Positions 53,483-60,714 of a stretch of 64,000 nt of DNA are shown here, one piece after another. The DNA is from CAIVAT01 sp964473485 (GTDB lineage Bacteria > Bacteroidota > Bacteroidia > Bacteroidales > FEN-979). The position numbers and the translations under genes are program-made. The number at the start of each line of letters is the position of its first letter. Positions within the stretch are counted from its first letter, which is position 1. The notes under the pieces are model-generated. The model searched no databases and was not told where the DNA came from. It saw nothing but the letters and a program-made list of their open reading frames with translations. The DNA lies in the NCBI GenBank assembly GCA_964473485.1, contig CAYYPH010000002.1:62001-126000 (forward strand), given 5' to 3'.

Positions 53483-54799
53483 ATGGCAACAACAAAGTTA
53501 CTTTTAAAAACTGAAAAAGAAAATAAAAACGGAAAAATTCCACTTTTTCTCAGAATCATCCAGGACCGGAAGCCGACCTACATTTCGCTGGGGGTCTATC
53601 TGAAACAAAATGAATGGAATGATGATGAGAAGAAGGTAAAGAAAACACACCCGAATTCAACCCGGTTGAATGCATACATCGCAAAAAAAGTTGCGGAGGC
53701 TGAGGCGAAAATGGTCGAACTTCAAACCAAACAGAAACGACCCAGCGGGAAAAGAATCAAAGCCGAAATCATGGGTGGCGCTGCTGTGAACTTTTTTGAA
53801 TTTACCAAGGCTCACCAGGAGGCGATAGAAAAGGCCGGGCATATCAATATGGCCAAAAGGATAAAATCCATTCAGGAAAAACTAAAGACGTACCTGGGTC
53901 ATGAAAACCTGTTTCTCACGGATATTGATGTGGAGTTCCTGGTTAAGTTCAATGATTACCTGGCTGGCACTCTTCAAAATAAAACAAACACCATCACCAG
54001 CAACATGAAATTGATCAGAAGAATGCTGAATGATGCCATCCGCCAGGGGAAGATGAACCGGAATGATTATCCGTTTTACTCTTACCGGTTGAAAAATGAG
54101 CCCACAAAAAGAGATTACCTGGCAGAGGACGAGTTGCTGGCTATTGAAAAACTAGCGCTTGAGCCTGGTTCAAGGTTGGAAGAGGTCCGGGATATGTATG
54201 TCTTTTCGGCCTATGCCGGAGGAATCAGGGTGTCGGACCTGCTTATGCTTCGATGGAGAAATTTTGATGGAGAGCGGCAGCATTTCAAGGTGCTTAAGAC
54301 CGGGAAGGAGCTACACATCAAACTGCCGGAAAAGGCACTTGAAATTCTTAAAAAATATCAGACAGCGGAAAGCAAACCCGACTCCCTGATCTTCTCCATA
54401 CTCCGGTCAAATATTGATTTTGACAATCCAAAACAGGTCACCGGGGCCATTTCATCGGCCACCGCCCAGATCAATGAACGGCTAAAGATAATTGCAGATA
54501 AGGCCGAAGTAGAAAAAAGGATAAGTTTCCACACCGCCCGACACACTTTTGCCACACGCGCTCTAAGAAAAGGGATCAGGATCGAATATGTATCCAAATT
54601 GCTTGGCCATGCCACCATCAAAGAAACACAGGTTTATGCCAAGATTGTTGATGAGGAGTTGGATAATGCCATGGATGTTTTTAACGAGAAAAAGGAGGTG
54701 ACGAAGAAAAGGGTTGCTAAAAAGACTGGAACTTCAAACAAACCAATTGCAAAACTAAAAAAATATATATTTAAAGGAATAACTTTAATAGTATTTTAA
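53483..54799 (+). CDS. Tyrosine-type site-specific recombinase/integrase
   Basis: 438 residues: an Arm DNA-binding domain at the N-terminus (KNGKIPLFLRIIQDRKPTYI), a SAM-like core-binding domain (LTDIDVEFLVKFNDYL), and the catalytic domain with R in AYAGGIRVSDLL, the HTARHTFAT box (H-x-x-R), LGHATIKETQVYAKI with the second H, and the nucleophile Y in QVYAKI. All key residues are present. It belongs to the Bacteroidota integrase type found in phages, transposons and conjugative elements. It reads away from the tRNA-like attachment fragment and is the likely agent of the element's insertion. Confidence 0.95.
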   Translation: MATTKLLLKTEKENKNGKIPLFLRIIQDRKPTYISLGVYLKQNEWNDDEKKVKKTHPNSTRLNAYIAKKVAEAEAKMVELQTKQKRPSGKRIKAEIMGGAAVNFFEFTKAHQEAIEKAGHINMAKRIKSIQEKLKTYLGHENLFLTDIDVEFLVKFNDYLAGTLQNKTNTITSNMKLIRRMLNDAIRQGKMNRNDYPFYSYRLKNEPTKRDYLAEDELLAIEKLALEPGSRLEEVRDMYVFSAYAGGIRVSDLLMLRWRNFDGERQHFKVLKTGKELHIKLPEKALEILKKYQTAESKPDSLIFSILRSNIDFDNPKQVTGAISSATAQINERLKIIADKAEVEKRISFHTARHTFATRALRKGIRIEYVSKLLGHATIKETQVYAKIVDEELDNAMDVFNEKKEVTKKRVAKKTGTSNKPIAKLKKYIFKGITLIVF

Positions 54800-54854
54800 A
54801 TATTTAAAGTAATAGCTTTATATTTGCATCGATAAATTAAAGTAATAGCTTTAT
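54771..54854 (+). promoter_or_regulatory. Promoter with three palindromic operator-like repeats at 33-bp spacing
   Basis: TTAAAGTAATAGCTTTAT occurs identically at 54804-54821 and 54837-54854, and a close relative TTAAAGGAATAACTTTA at 54771-54787. Starts are exactly 33 bases apart (about three helical turns). Each unit is a palindrome of the type TAAAG-N6-CTTTA. A perfect -7 box TATATTTG (54819-54826) overlaps the second copy, and the third overlaps the ATG of the HTH gene. Inferred: cooperative autorepression by the HTH protein encoded just downstream. Confidence 0.75.
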
Positions 54855-55308
54855 GAAGACACAAGAGTTGATCTTAATCCAAACCGATAAAAGGATAAGG
54901 AAGATAGCCCGAATAAAGGATGATAATCCGCCAAATGGTTGGATTTACGCAATTCGGATGGCCCTGGGAATGTCGATGCGTCAGCTTGGGAAATTGGCTG
55001 AAATTACGCCACAAGGAGTTAAAGATATAGAAACCCGGGAGAAAAATGGGAATATCACCCTCGCATCCTTAGAACAAATAGGCAATAAGCTAAACATGAA
55101 GCTGGTTTATGGTTTTGTACCTTTAGATGGATCTTTGCAAAAAATGATCGATAAGCGCGCGATTGACTTAGCAACAAAAATTGTAGCAAGAACGGCAAAT
55201 ACCATGAAATTGGAAGATCAGGCAGTGAGTCAAGCCATGCTGAAAAAATCAATAAAGGCCAAAGCCCAGGAAATCAAGCAAAAAAATCTAAAGGCACTAT
55301 GGGAATAA
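54853..55308 (+). CDS. Mobile mystery protein A (HTH, XRE-type)
   Basis: 151 residues with a helix-turn-helix of the Xre/Cro type (MALGMSMRQLGKLAEITPQG ... VKDIETREKNGNITLASLEQ). Its conserved context is the family named mobile mystery protein A, which always precedes a Fic-domain protein B on mobile elements. It probably binds the three palindromes upstream and represses the pair, acting as an antitoxin-like regulator. Its 3' end overlaps the next gene by ten bases, so synthesis of A and B is coupled. The C-terminal half (LEDQAVSQAMLKKSIKAKAQ) is helical and charged and could contact B. Confidence 0.87.
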   Translation: MKTQELILIQTDKRIRKIARIKDDNPPNGWIYAIRMALGMSMRQLGKLAEITPQGVKDIETREKNGNITLASLEQIGNKLNMKLVYGFVPLDGSLQKMIDKRAIDLATKIVARTANTMKLEDQAVSQAMLKKSIKAKAQEIKQKNLKALWE

Positions 55309-55898
55309 AATTGGATTATATAGGAGGTCAGACCCCTCTGGATGAAATAGAGATTTCTGGTCTAAAGATCAAGACTATTACAACTGTCGGGGAGCTCAAC
55401 GAACATGAACAGAACAATATTGAAGAGGCTTTTCATTGGGCGCTTAACCGGAAAATTCCCATAGAGACCCTATTAACCAGAGAATGGATTTACAACATGC
55501 ATTACAGGATGTTTAATAATGTTTGGGATTGGGCCGGAGAAAAACGCACGTCAAATAAAAATATCGGAGTTGATAAATATGCTATTGAACCGGCATTAAT
55601 CCACATGCTCGATGATATAAAGTATTGGATTGAAAATAGAACTTTTGATCCTGTCGAAATTGCAATTCGATTTAAGCATAGATTGGTGTCAATCCATTGC
55701 TTCCCAAATGGCAATGGACGACATGCGAGGTTATGTGCTGACATACTGATAAAACAATTGACAGGGAGGGATGGCTTTACGTGGGGAAGTCATCACAGTC
55801 TATATCAGGAAAGCGAGTTACGGAGTGCTTACATCGATGCTTTAAAGAAAGCAGATACTGGTGATTACCAGCCATTAATTGAGTTTGCTTGTTCTTAA
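55299..55898 (+). CDS. Mobile mystery protein B (Fic/DOC domain)
   Basis: 199 residues. The Fic active-site motif is HCFPNGNGRHAR (residues 133-144), with the catalytic histidine and GNGR loop intact, so nucleotidyl transfer to a target protein is plausible. The core pattern TREWIYNMHYRMFNNVWDWAG is typical of the family. No (S/T)xxxE(G/N) inhibitory helix is obvious in B itself, which suggests that control comes from protein A, either transcriptionally or by binding. The pair behaves like a toxin-antitoxin cargo unit of integrative elements; its target is not known. Confidence 0.88.
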   Translation: MGIKLDYIGGQTPLDEIEISGLKIKTITTVGELNEHEQNNIEEAFHWALNRKIPIETLLTREWIYNMHYRMFNNVWDWAGEKRTSNKNIGVDKYAIEPALIHMLDDIKYWIENRTFDPVEIAIRFKHRLVSIHCFPNGNGRHARLCADILIKQLTGRDGFTWGSHHSLYQESELRSAYIDALKKADTGDYQPLIEFACS

Positions 55899-55928
55899 GA
55901 ATTCTCAATCGATTATAATGTATATTTT

Positions 55929-55951
55929 GGCAGTAAAGACATTTTACTGCC
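55929..55951. terminator. Hairpin after mobile mystery protein B
   Basis: GGCAGTAAA (55929-55937) and TTTACTGCC (55943-55951) form a perfect nine-pair stem over a five-base loop between convergent genes. T-runs on both sides are short, so termination may be moderate. Confidence 0.65.
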
Positions 55952-55972
55952 GTTTAATAGAAATTGTTTTAA

Positions 55973-56401
55973 TTACCTCCGGTTTCTCAGGAAAAAAATT
56001 CCAAAGGCCAGTAATGCAATTAACCCGGAAATGAGCCAGGGGATGGCTGATATAAGGTTGTCAAGTTTGTCGGAGCGGACAATCTTAATCTTTTCGACCG
56101 GGAATCGGCGATCGATATAGATGGTATCAGCCTTGCATTTTCCGCGAACGAATAAAGTATCATGAAGGCGATGAATGGCCACTTCAAGCCGGTCTTTGTG
56201 AATATAAACGGTGTCATGAATGCTGTCGATATTCAGGATTGTGTCAGCTTCAGCCTGGGGGATGGGTATTGAGTCCTTGATATACAGGGTATCGGGGATC
56301 TTTAATTCCGGGTGAAGAGCCAGAAGGCGGTGGAGGCGTTCGGTAGGGGAGCAAGATGTTGAAAGCAGGATGAGGATCAGGATTGAGAGGATGGTTTTCA
56401 T
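55973..56401 (-). CDS. Phage-type lipoprotein, possible spanin
   Basis: 142 residues from the ATG at 56401 (MKTILSILIL). A lipoprotein signal ends LLSTSCSP, so cysteine 16 or so would be acylated. The mature part begins TERLHRLLALHPELKIPDT, a pattern common in small Bacteroidota prophage lipoproteins, and continues with repeats of DTxYI-type short segments (DTLYIKDS, DTVYIHKD, DTLFVRGK, DTIYIDRR) before a C-terminal membrane helix (IPWLISGLIALLAFGIFFL). A lipid anchor plus a membrane helix on one chain, next to an endolysin, suggests a unimolecular spanin that disrupts the outer membrane in lysis. This role is inference. Confidence 0.7.
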   Translation of the reverse strand: MKTILSILILILLSTSCSPTERLHRLLALHPELKIPDTLYIKDSIPIPQAEADTILNIDSIHDTVYIHKDRLEVAIHRLHDTLFVRGKCKADTIYIDRRFPVEKIKIVRSDKLDNLISAIPWLISGLIALLAFGIFFLRNRR

Positions 56402-56499
56402 GGGAGGGATTTTTGAATATCGAATATTGATCAACGAAATACGAAGTATTCACGAACACCCGAAATAAATAAACATGATCGTGAGTAATTTTAAAATAC

Positions 56500-57012
56500 C
56501 TATAAATAAGCGTTCAGTCGGTTATACCAGCCGCGTTCAAATCGACTTTGAGACGGATCCTTTTTGATGATGTTTACAATGAAGGCAACCCTGGCATTGT
56601 ATACCTGGATCAGGAATTGATATGGATTCGCACGATTAACCGCTTTCAGGGTGGCTGGACCGACAATGCCATCGGCAGCAACTCCGAGGATCCTTTGGGG
56701 GATGATGATGCCCCATTTGCCGCTGCACCAAAGCCAGTCGACCAGAATATCGGCCACCTTTTGACTCCGGATCTCATCGGCATGCCAGCGATCCCAGTAA
56801 TATTTTCTGAGTACCATCAGGGAATCGTCTGCTGTGAGCAGACGGATATCGTCGATATCGATATCGGAATCACCGTCTTTGTCATACCCTACTTTTTGCC
56901 AGGTGGAAAGGGTAACTCCCCTGTTGGTTGGACCTCCGTTATCAATGGGGTCATTGCTGAACAACCCTTCACTCTGATAGAGTTTAATTGCGAGATGCTT
57001 GAAATCGGCCAT
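56500..57012 (-). CDS. Glycosyl hydrolase 108 family endolysin (N-acetylmuramidase)
   Basis: 170 residues from the ATG at 57012 (MADFKHLAIKLYQSEG); an upstream in-frame ATG at 57060 is possible but less like the family start. The GH108 signature has catalytic E15 in SEGLFSNDPIDNGGPTNRGV, with D/N-GG-T spacing as expected. The C-terminal part (RILGVAADGIVGPATLKAVN) is a peptidoglycan-binding-3 type domain. It would hydrolyse glycan strands of murein, as the endolysin of a phage lysis module. No signal peptide is seen, so export would need a holin. Confidence 0.88.
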   Translation of the reverse strand: MADFKHLAIKLYQSEGLFSNDPIDNGGPTNRGVTLSTWQKVGYDKDGDSDIDIDDIRLLTADDSLMVLRKYYWDRWHADEIRSQKVADILVDWLWCSGKWGIIIPQRILGVAADGIVGPATLKAVNRANPYQFLIQVYNARVAFIVNIIKKDPSQSRFERGWYNRLNAYL

Positions 57013-57056
57013 CGTTTTGAATTTTAAGGATGATGGGTAATCAGGTTTAAAAGGAT

Positions 57057-57239
57057 TCAACCCTTCGATGTTATTGTCAGGATGGTGTCCCGGACGTAAA
57101 TGAGGCCGAGGATGGTGGGTAAAAAGGCTGTGAATTCACCCAGGGTGATAATTCTCATAAAAAGCAGAACTACCGCCAGGATCAACAATATGATGCCAAG
57201 GACGGTAGTTTTCCAGTTGTTAAAAATTCGCTCTTTCAT
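57057..57239 (-). CDS. Small membrane protein, holin-like position
   Basis: 60 residues with two hydrophobic stretches (TTVLGIILLILAVVLLFMRI and FTAFLPTILGLIYV) separated by a short polar turn. It lies just upstream of the endolysin and three bases after another small membrane protein, the usual place for a phage holin. I do not recognise the family by sequence. The short gene has a plausible ATG and overlaps no other real gene. Confidence 0.65.
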   Translation of the reverse strand: MKERIFNNWKTTVLGIILLILAVVLLFMRIITLGEFTAFLPTILGLIYVRDTILTITSKG

Positions 57240-57241
57240 GG

Positions 57242-57514
57242 TTATTTTGTATTTCTGAGGTAAATCTGAATTTCATCGATGCGCTTGAGGATCTCTTTGG
57301 TGTCGGCTTTGATGTCGGACCTGATGATGTCGAAGTTCCTGGTGTTGTCTGTCTTGTGCAGCAAAAGATCCTGTTTAAGGTTGGTAATTTCTACATTCAA
57401 CTCTGCCAGACGGATTTCCATATGAACCCAAATAGAGACGATTGCCAGCAGGAAGGTAAACAGACTAATTGCCTGCGCGAGTGGCATCCCCAGTATGTTC
57501 GATTTCATGGTCAT
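57242..57514 (-). CDS. Small membrane protein with coiled coil, phage lysis module
   Basis: 90 residues: one N-terminal membrane helix (AQAISLFTFLLAIVSIWVHM) and then a coiled coil of about 55 residues (VEITNLKQDLLLHKTDNTRN ... LKRIDEIQIYLRN). This layout resembles XhlA-like haemolysin or holin partners in phage lysis cassettes, but with the helix at the opposite end. It is three bases from the next small membrane gene. A start two codons downstream (MKSNILG) is also possible. Confidence 0.62.
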   Translation of the reverse strand: MTMKSNILGMPLAQAISLFTFLLAIVSIWVHMEIRLAELNVEITNLKQDLLLHKTDNTRNFDIIRSDIKADTKEILKRIDEIQIYLRNTK

Positions 57515-57543
57515 GGCATTTGAGTTTTTGTAAGTTTTGGATT

Positions 57544-57583
57544 AAAAAAGTGCCCCTTTTCTTTGGAGCAGGGGCACTTTTAT
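57544..57583. terminator. Bidirectional terminator inside the phage-type cluster
   Basis: AAAAGTGCCCC (57546-57556) pairs with GGGGCACTTTT (57571-57581) around a 14-base loop, with A/T runs outside. It separates the DUF6266-like gene from the lysis genes, so these are separate transcription units. Confidence 0.85.
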
Positions 57584-57591
57584 GGCACATA

Positions 57592-58248
57592 TTACTGGAC
57601 GACACTGGCAGCATCCGCGCCAGCTTTGAACTGAATGATACCCTTCGGAGCTCCTGCAATGGTTTGCGAATAATCAAGGGTCATTACATGAAGGGCGGTT
57701 TGAGCGTCTACCCAATCGGCAGGGAGGTTAATCTCGGCAGATCCGGCAGAACGGAGTTCAACATCGGGGAACAGGATCACCTTGTTGGTGGTGCAGTTGA
57801 TCATGATGAAGGTCAGCGCCGAAGCCAGTTCATCGGGATTCACCGTGTTCGGATTCCAGCTGAAATCAATCACCTGGTTGGGCAGTGAAGTCATCACGAC
57901 GTTTGAAATCGTACTCCCTTCAAAATCACATAAAATGATCTTGGTGTGGTCGAGCACCGGTGGATCGCCGATAAAGGCGTTCTTTACATTGATGCTCACA
58001 ATTTTGTTGAATGGGGACATTTTCTTCATCGTTCCGGCATATACCGAATTGATGAGGGGTAGAACCTGACGGATCAGGTACACAATGGTCGAAAACTTAG
58101 TCCGCTGGGTGGACTGAGCGATTGTGTTAGGATTCTTCACTCCTGCGGGTTTGGTGCGCATGGTATTCACACCAAACTGTTTGGAGAACACGGCAGTTCC
58201 GAACATTTTGCGGGTTCTGCCTGTGATGGGGTTTTGAACAATTGCCAT
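57592..58248 (-). CDS. DUF6266-like protein
   Basis: 218 residues. It begins MAIVQNPITGRTRKMFGTAV and contains PAGVKNPNTIAQSTQRTKFS, features of the DUF6266 group (a Bacteroidota family with a basic N-terminus, a conserved QxxQRxKF segment and a beta-rich C-terminal domain). The second half (VVMTSLPNQVIDFSWNPNTV, IIQFKAGADAASVVQ) looks like a beta-sandwich. No signal peptide or membrane helix. Function is unknown. The family often occurs near small basic proteins such as the one encoded just upstream. It is followed by a strong terminator, so it may be highly expressed, as expected of a structural protein; that is speculation. Confidence 0.65.
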   Translation of the reverse strand: MAIVQNPITGRTRKMFGTAVFSKQFGVNTMRTKPAGVKNPNTIAQSTQRTKFSTIVYLIRQVLPLINSVYAGTMKKMSPFNKIVSINVKNAFIGDPPVLDHTKIILCDFEGSTISNVVMTSLPNQVIDFSWNPNTVNPDELASALTFIMINCTTNKVILFPDVELRSAGSAEINLPADWVDAQTALHVMTLDYSQTIAGAPKGIIQFKAGADAASVVQ

Positions 58249-58308
58249 GGTAGTTAGTTTTAAGGGTTAATACTGAATTAGTGGACTTGACACGGACTTG
58301 ATACGGGT

Positions 58309-58461
58309 TTAATGCGGTCCGGGTCTTTTCCTTTTGTGCCTGACGGCAAGCCTGTCAGTTTCCTTCACCGTGGTTGAAGGGTTTCTTTCGGCAAATTTCC
58401 TGGTGGTGTACTCACCATTGTCGGCACGACGGTACCGGCTTTTCTTTCTAATTGTTGACAT
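58309..58461 (-). CDS. Small basic protein
   Basis: 50 residues from the ATG at 58461: MSTIRKKSRYRRADNGEYTT followed by RKFAERNPSTTVKETDRL and a basic end. About one third of the residues are K, R or H. The pattern GEYTTRKFAERNPSTTVKE recurs in small phage-associated proteins of Bacteroidota, as far as I recall; it has no known function. It may bind nucleic acid. It is upstream of the DUF6266-like gene on the same strand, 60 bases away. Confidence 0.6.
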   Translation of the reverse strand: MSTIRKKSRYRRADNGEYTTRKFAERNPSTTVKETDRLAVRHKRKRPGPH

Positions 58462-58730
58462 GACGTTGGGTTTTATGGTGAATGAATAATCAAGTATGAC
58501 AAATATACAGGCGTTCAAGTCAGATCCCATTAAATCATCTGATTGATAGATATTTATGCATTAAATTGCATTGAAATGTTTCGAGGTAATCACGGGTAAA
58601 CTGGCAGGATGTAATTATCGATGGTTCTAATTTTTTGGGGGAAATAGAAACCTGCAAAAAATCAAAATCTTAGGCGCCTTTGACCGTAGTAAAATTTGAC
58701 GCGCAAGGCTGCCGGTCATTTTTTTACCCC
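58462..58730. other. Intergenic DNA upstream of the small basic protein gene
   Basis: About 270 bases with no convincing gene. A 30-codon minus-strand frame around 58630-58720 (beginning MTGSLARQILLRSK) is too short to judge. The palindrome GGCGCC lies near 58674. Confidence 0.35.
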
Positions 58731-58777
58731 TAAAAAAATAAAAATTTAAAAAAATGAAGGCACCCAAAGGGCACCGG
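58731..58777 (-). terminator. Putative minus-strand terminator
   Basis: Minus-strand GGTGCCC-TTT-GGGTGCC can form a seven-pair hairpin (two G-U) followed by TTCATTTTTTT and further T-rich sequence. It would stop transcripts arriving from the right, isolating the structured region from the lysis genes. Confidence 0.55.
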
Positions 58778-58779
58778 CC

Positions 58780-58811
58780 TTGTGCGGCAATATTTTACGC
58801 AGGTATCTTTG
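58780..58811 (+). promoter_or_regulatory. Putative promoter of the structured non-coding region
   Basis: TATCTTTG (58804-58811) is a perfect -7 box. TTG at 58780-58782 lies 21 bases upstream, an acceptable -33 position. No protein-coding frame follows, so the expected transcript starting near 58818 is non-coding. Confidence 0.5.
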
Positions 58812-58863
58812 AATAAGATTTGGATTTTTAACGCTTCCGACATGGCGAATGAATGACGGCATA

Positions 58864-59120
58864 CTGCCCCCACTGCATGAACGCGAAGGATGAGCGTGAA
58901 ATGCGGTGGGGACAATTGCCAGAGAACAAAGAATCACAACCCACCAACCGGCGTTTTTTAAACGTGGGTTGGTGGTGGAGGTAGCCAGCTGACCAACTGC
59001 CACTTTATAAGCCCGAAGGATGAGGGCGAAATAATGTGGCAGGAACTGGCCGGAATTCCGAAAACCAACTGACATTAACCGGCCACGCACTTTAGTGGCG
59101 GGTTAATGGTGATGGAGGTA
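58864..59120 (+). repeat. Two tandem diverged RNA-hairpin modules with invariant GAAGGATGA loops
   Basis: Module 1 (58864-58983) and module 2 (58984-59120) share a layout. A long stem is interrupted by an RA/GAA internal loop, then a four-pair stem capped by the nine-base loop GAAGGATGA, then a second hairpin opening AACCGGC and closing into GGGTT, followed by TGGTG(A)TGGAGGTA. The inner stems differ but stay paired: ACGC/GCGT in module 1 and GCCC/GGGC in module 2. The second hairpins are CCACCAACC/GGTTGGTGG and CATTAACC/GGTTAATG. Compensatory change between copies indicates selection on RNA structure. Confidence 0.6.
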
Positions 59121-59798
59121 TACGTTGCTGCTCAAACTTCATAAAGGCAATGCATTTACCGGTGCCGGAAAAAGGAAAATGGATAGCCAGTAACGCATTA
59201 AAGTAACTTTTATGGAGGGTGAGCGGAGCTCTCCTGACATGCGCCACTGGTTTTCAGCAATAAAATAGTACAAGGGAAATTGGTGCATGGCAAGGGTGCG
59301 TAGTGAAGCCCGGAATAACAAGTTATCCTTAATGGGTTACAGATCGAGGTAAAAATGCTTTGCCATTACTCGTGGTCCTGAATAACCCCAACAGTTGGAT
59401 TAACAGACAAGGGCAACTTGCTGTACCCGATTGGAGGTGGATTCCGCTTTTCCGGCATCCGCCGGAATGAGTGGTGCAGTATGTTGCCCAATCAGGATTT
59501 ACGCCCGGAATACGAAAGCTGATGGCTGCCGCCGTTTTTTCTTCAACGGGGGCTGGCAGCGACGAATGCTGGCGGACCTATGCTGCCGGTAAATTCAGGC
59601 CCGGGGCAATGAGCGGCGAGGATTGGGCTGGTGGAATAATTTATTGAAAAGCCTGAGCCATCGCCAGCCCAAGACTGTGCAAGCCGCGAATGATATAGAC
59701 TGATAATGCAGGCAGCAAACCCAAAAAACTCGTTTTACTTGTACCGGAAAATGATGGCAAAGCACTTACTCAAACCTCTCGTACTACTAACGGGGATA

Positions 59799-59882
59799 TT
59801 TAACATAATTTGGTTATAGGACAAGGCACACCCGGAAAAATAGATATGCAGTGCCTTGTACTATAACTACATGTTATGTTAA
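59799..59882. other. Long interrupted hairpin: attC-like site or 3' terminal stem
   Basis: TTAACATAA (59800-59808) pairs with TTATGTTAA (59874-59882). An unpaired spacer (5 and 7 bases) follows, then TTATAG-g-ACAAGGCAC (59814-59829) pairs with GTGCCTTGT-a-CTATAA (59851-59866) around a 21-base loop. The two stems separated by an unpaired spacer and a variable loop resemble an integron attC site, and ATTTAAC fits the RYYYAAC box, but the opposite GTTRRRY box does not fit fully. It may alternatively be the 3' end of the structured RNA. No T-run follows. Confidence 0.45.
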
Positions 59883-59889
59883 TATAGCC

Positions 59890-60240
59890 CTATCTCGACC
59901 TACAAAGGGACATAGAATGCTGACTACCAGGGATGTTCCCAGTACGAAGGATGTTGCAACATCTTATGTGACAAGCTTTGGCAAATTCAAAATAAGGCTG
60001 TTTGGTAATACAATTCCGGGTAGTTGATACACCAAATAAACCTCCCAGCTGCAGAGCCGCGGGGTATCCTCGGGAATAACTTGCAGTAACCGGAAGCGGT
60101 GGGGAACTAACCCCAAATGCGATTAGAAAAAATACAATAACCAAAGTTAACAACCCCAAGCTGAAAATGTTAGAATATAATGAAGGAAACCGTACAACCC
60201 GGTGTAGGATTATTATGACAACATAAGCCATAAGAATCAA
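59890..60240 (-). CDS. Doubtful small membrane protein
   Basis: A 116-codon frame. The first ~45 residues (MILMAYVVIIILHRVVRFPS ... LGLLTLVIVFFLIAFG) look like two membrane helices, but the rest is cysteine- and basic-rich without recognisable pattern, and could be chance. It lies 27 bases downstream of the DUF1810 gene on the same strand and ends seven bases before the attC-like hairpin, which is where a cassette gene would stop. No family recognised. A minus-strand TAACTTTG box at 60142-60149 lies inside it, which argues weakly against it being a gene. Confidence 0.3.
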   Translation of the reverse strand: MILMAYVVIIILHRVVRFPSLYSNIFSLGLLTLVIVFFLIAFGVSSPPLPVTASYSRGYPAALQLGGLFGVSTTRNCITKQPYFEFAKACHIRCCNILRTGNIPGSQHSMSLCRSR

Positions 60241-60267
60241 CCAGAGGTATTAATTCGGAAAAAGCAA

Positions 60268-60714
60268 TCATTTCATATTTTTATTTATCCTCATCAACAC
60301 TTGCAGAGTCCTCTTGTCTTTATCACCAAAAAAGAATTTACGGAGTACCTGGTTAAACAGTGACTTTTCATCTTTATCAATCACGCTAAACAAAGTCATT
60401 GAAGATTTCAGCTTTATATCGTCGGGACTACCGAAAATGTCAAAAGCCGATTTCCCTTCAATTTTCAATAATGCAGAGGTTAATTCTGCTAAACGACTTC
60501 CTAAAATGGGATGGGCGAGATATTGCCTTGTTTCTTCAAGGTCTCTTAATCCATAATATTGGGCTTCCCGGCTTAAACCTAACCCTTGAATCTGTGGAAA
60601 GATAAACCACATCCATCCGCTTTGTTTTTGACCATTTTTAATCTCCTCAAGCACATTTCCGTAAGTATATTCTTGAGCCCTTAGAAAACGGTTTAAGTTA
60701 TATGATACCTGCAT
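60268..60714 (-). CDS. DUF1810 family protein
   Basis: 148 residues. The DUF1810 pattern is clear: NRFLRAQEYTYGNVLEEIKN, GWMWFIFPQIQGLG, SREAQYYGLRDLEETRQYL, HPILGSRL and a C-terminal DKDKRTLQVLMRINK. The family is small, cytoplasmic, of unknown function, and is common on mobile DNA and in integron-type cassettes, which fits the location beside an attC-like hairpin. Base composition is AT-richer than the core genes. It is complete. Confidence 0.88.
   Translation of the reverse strand: MQVSYNLNRFLRAQEYTYGNVLEEIKNGQKQSGWMWFIFPQIQGLGLSREAQYYGLRDLEETRQYLAHPILGSRLAELTSALLKIEGKSAFDIFGSPDDIKLKSSMTLFSVIDKDEKSLFNQVLRKFFFGDKDKRTLQVLMRINKNMK

Larger units (their letters stand above)
58818..59882 (+). 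ncRNA. Candidate large structured non-coding RNA
   Basis: About 1.06 kb without a convincing protein gene on either strand but dense in long complementary segments. Examples: 58865-58878 with 58901-58914; 58941-58949 with 58967-58975; CTGCCAC 58997-59003 with 59036-59042; 59073-59080 with 59101-59108; TGGGTTA near 59333 with TAACCCCA near 59383; nested long-range stems TGCTGCC 59581-59587/59711-59717, GCGGC 59613-59617/59683-59687, TTGGGCTGG 59623-59631/59664-59672. Loops and internal loops are purine-rich on the plus strand, supporting that orientation. Location in a phage-like element recalls the GOLLD and ROOL classes of giant phage RNAs, but I cannot assign it to a known family. Boundaries are estimates. 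Confidence 0.5.

Noticed and set aside
58746..59321. Minus-strand frames of 60-114 codons within the structured region
   Set aside because: They read through strong inverted repeats, have no recognisable domains and irregular composition; RNA structure explains the sequence better.
59799..59882. Simple rho-independent terminator for the minus-strand genes
   Set aside because: The stem is long and interrupted and there is no T-run on either side, so plain termination is not the best reading.
59940..59960. A third GAAGGATG copy near 59947
   Set aside because: The flanking bases do not form the stem and internal loop of the two hairpin modules.
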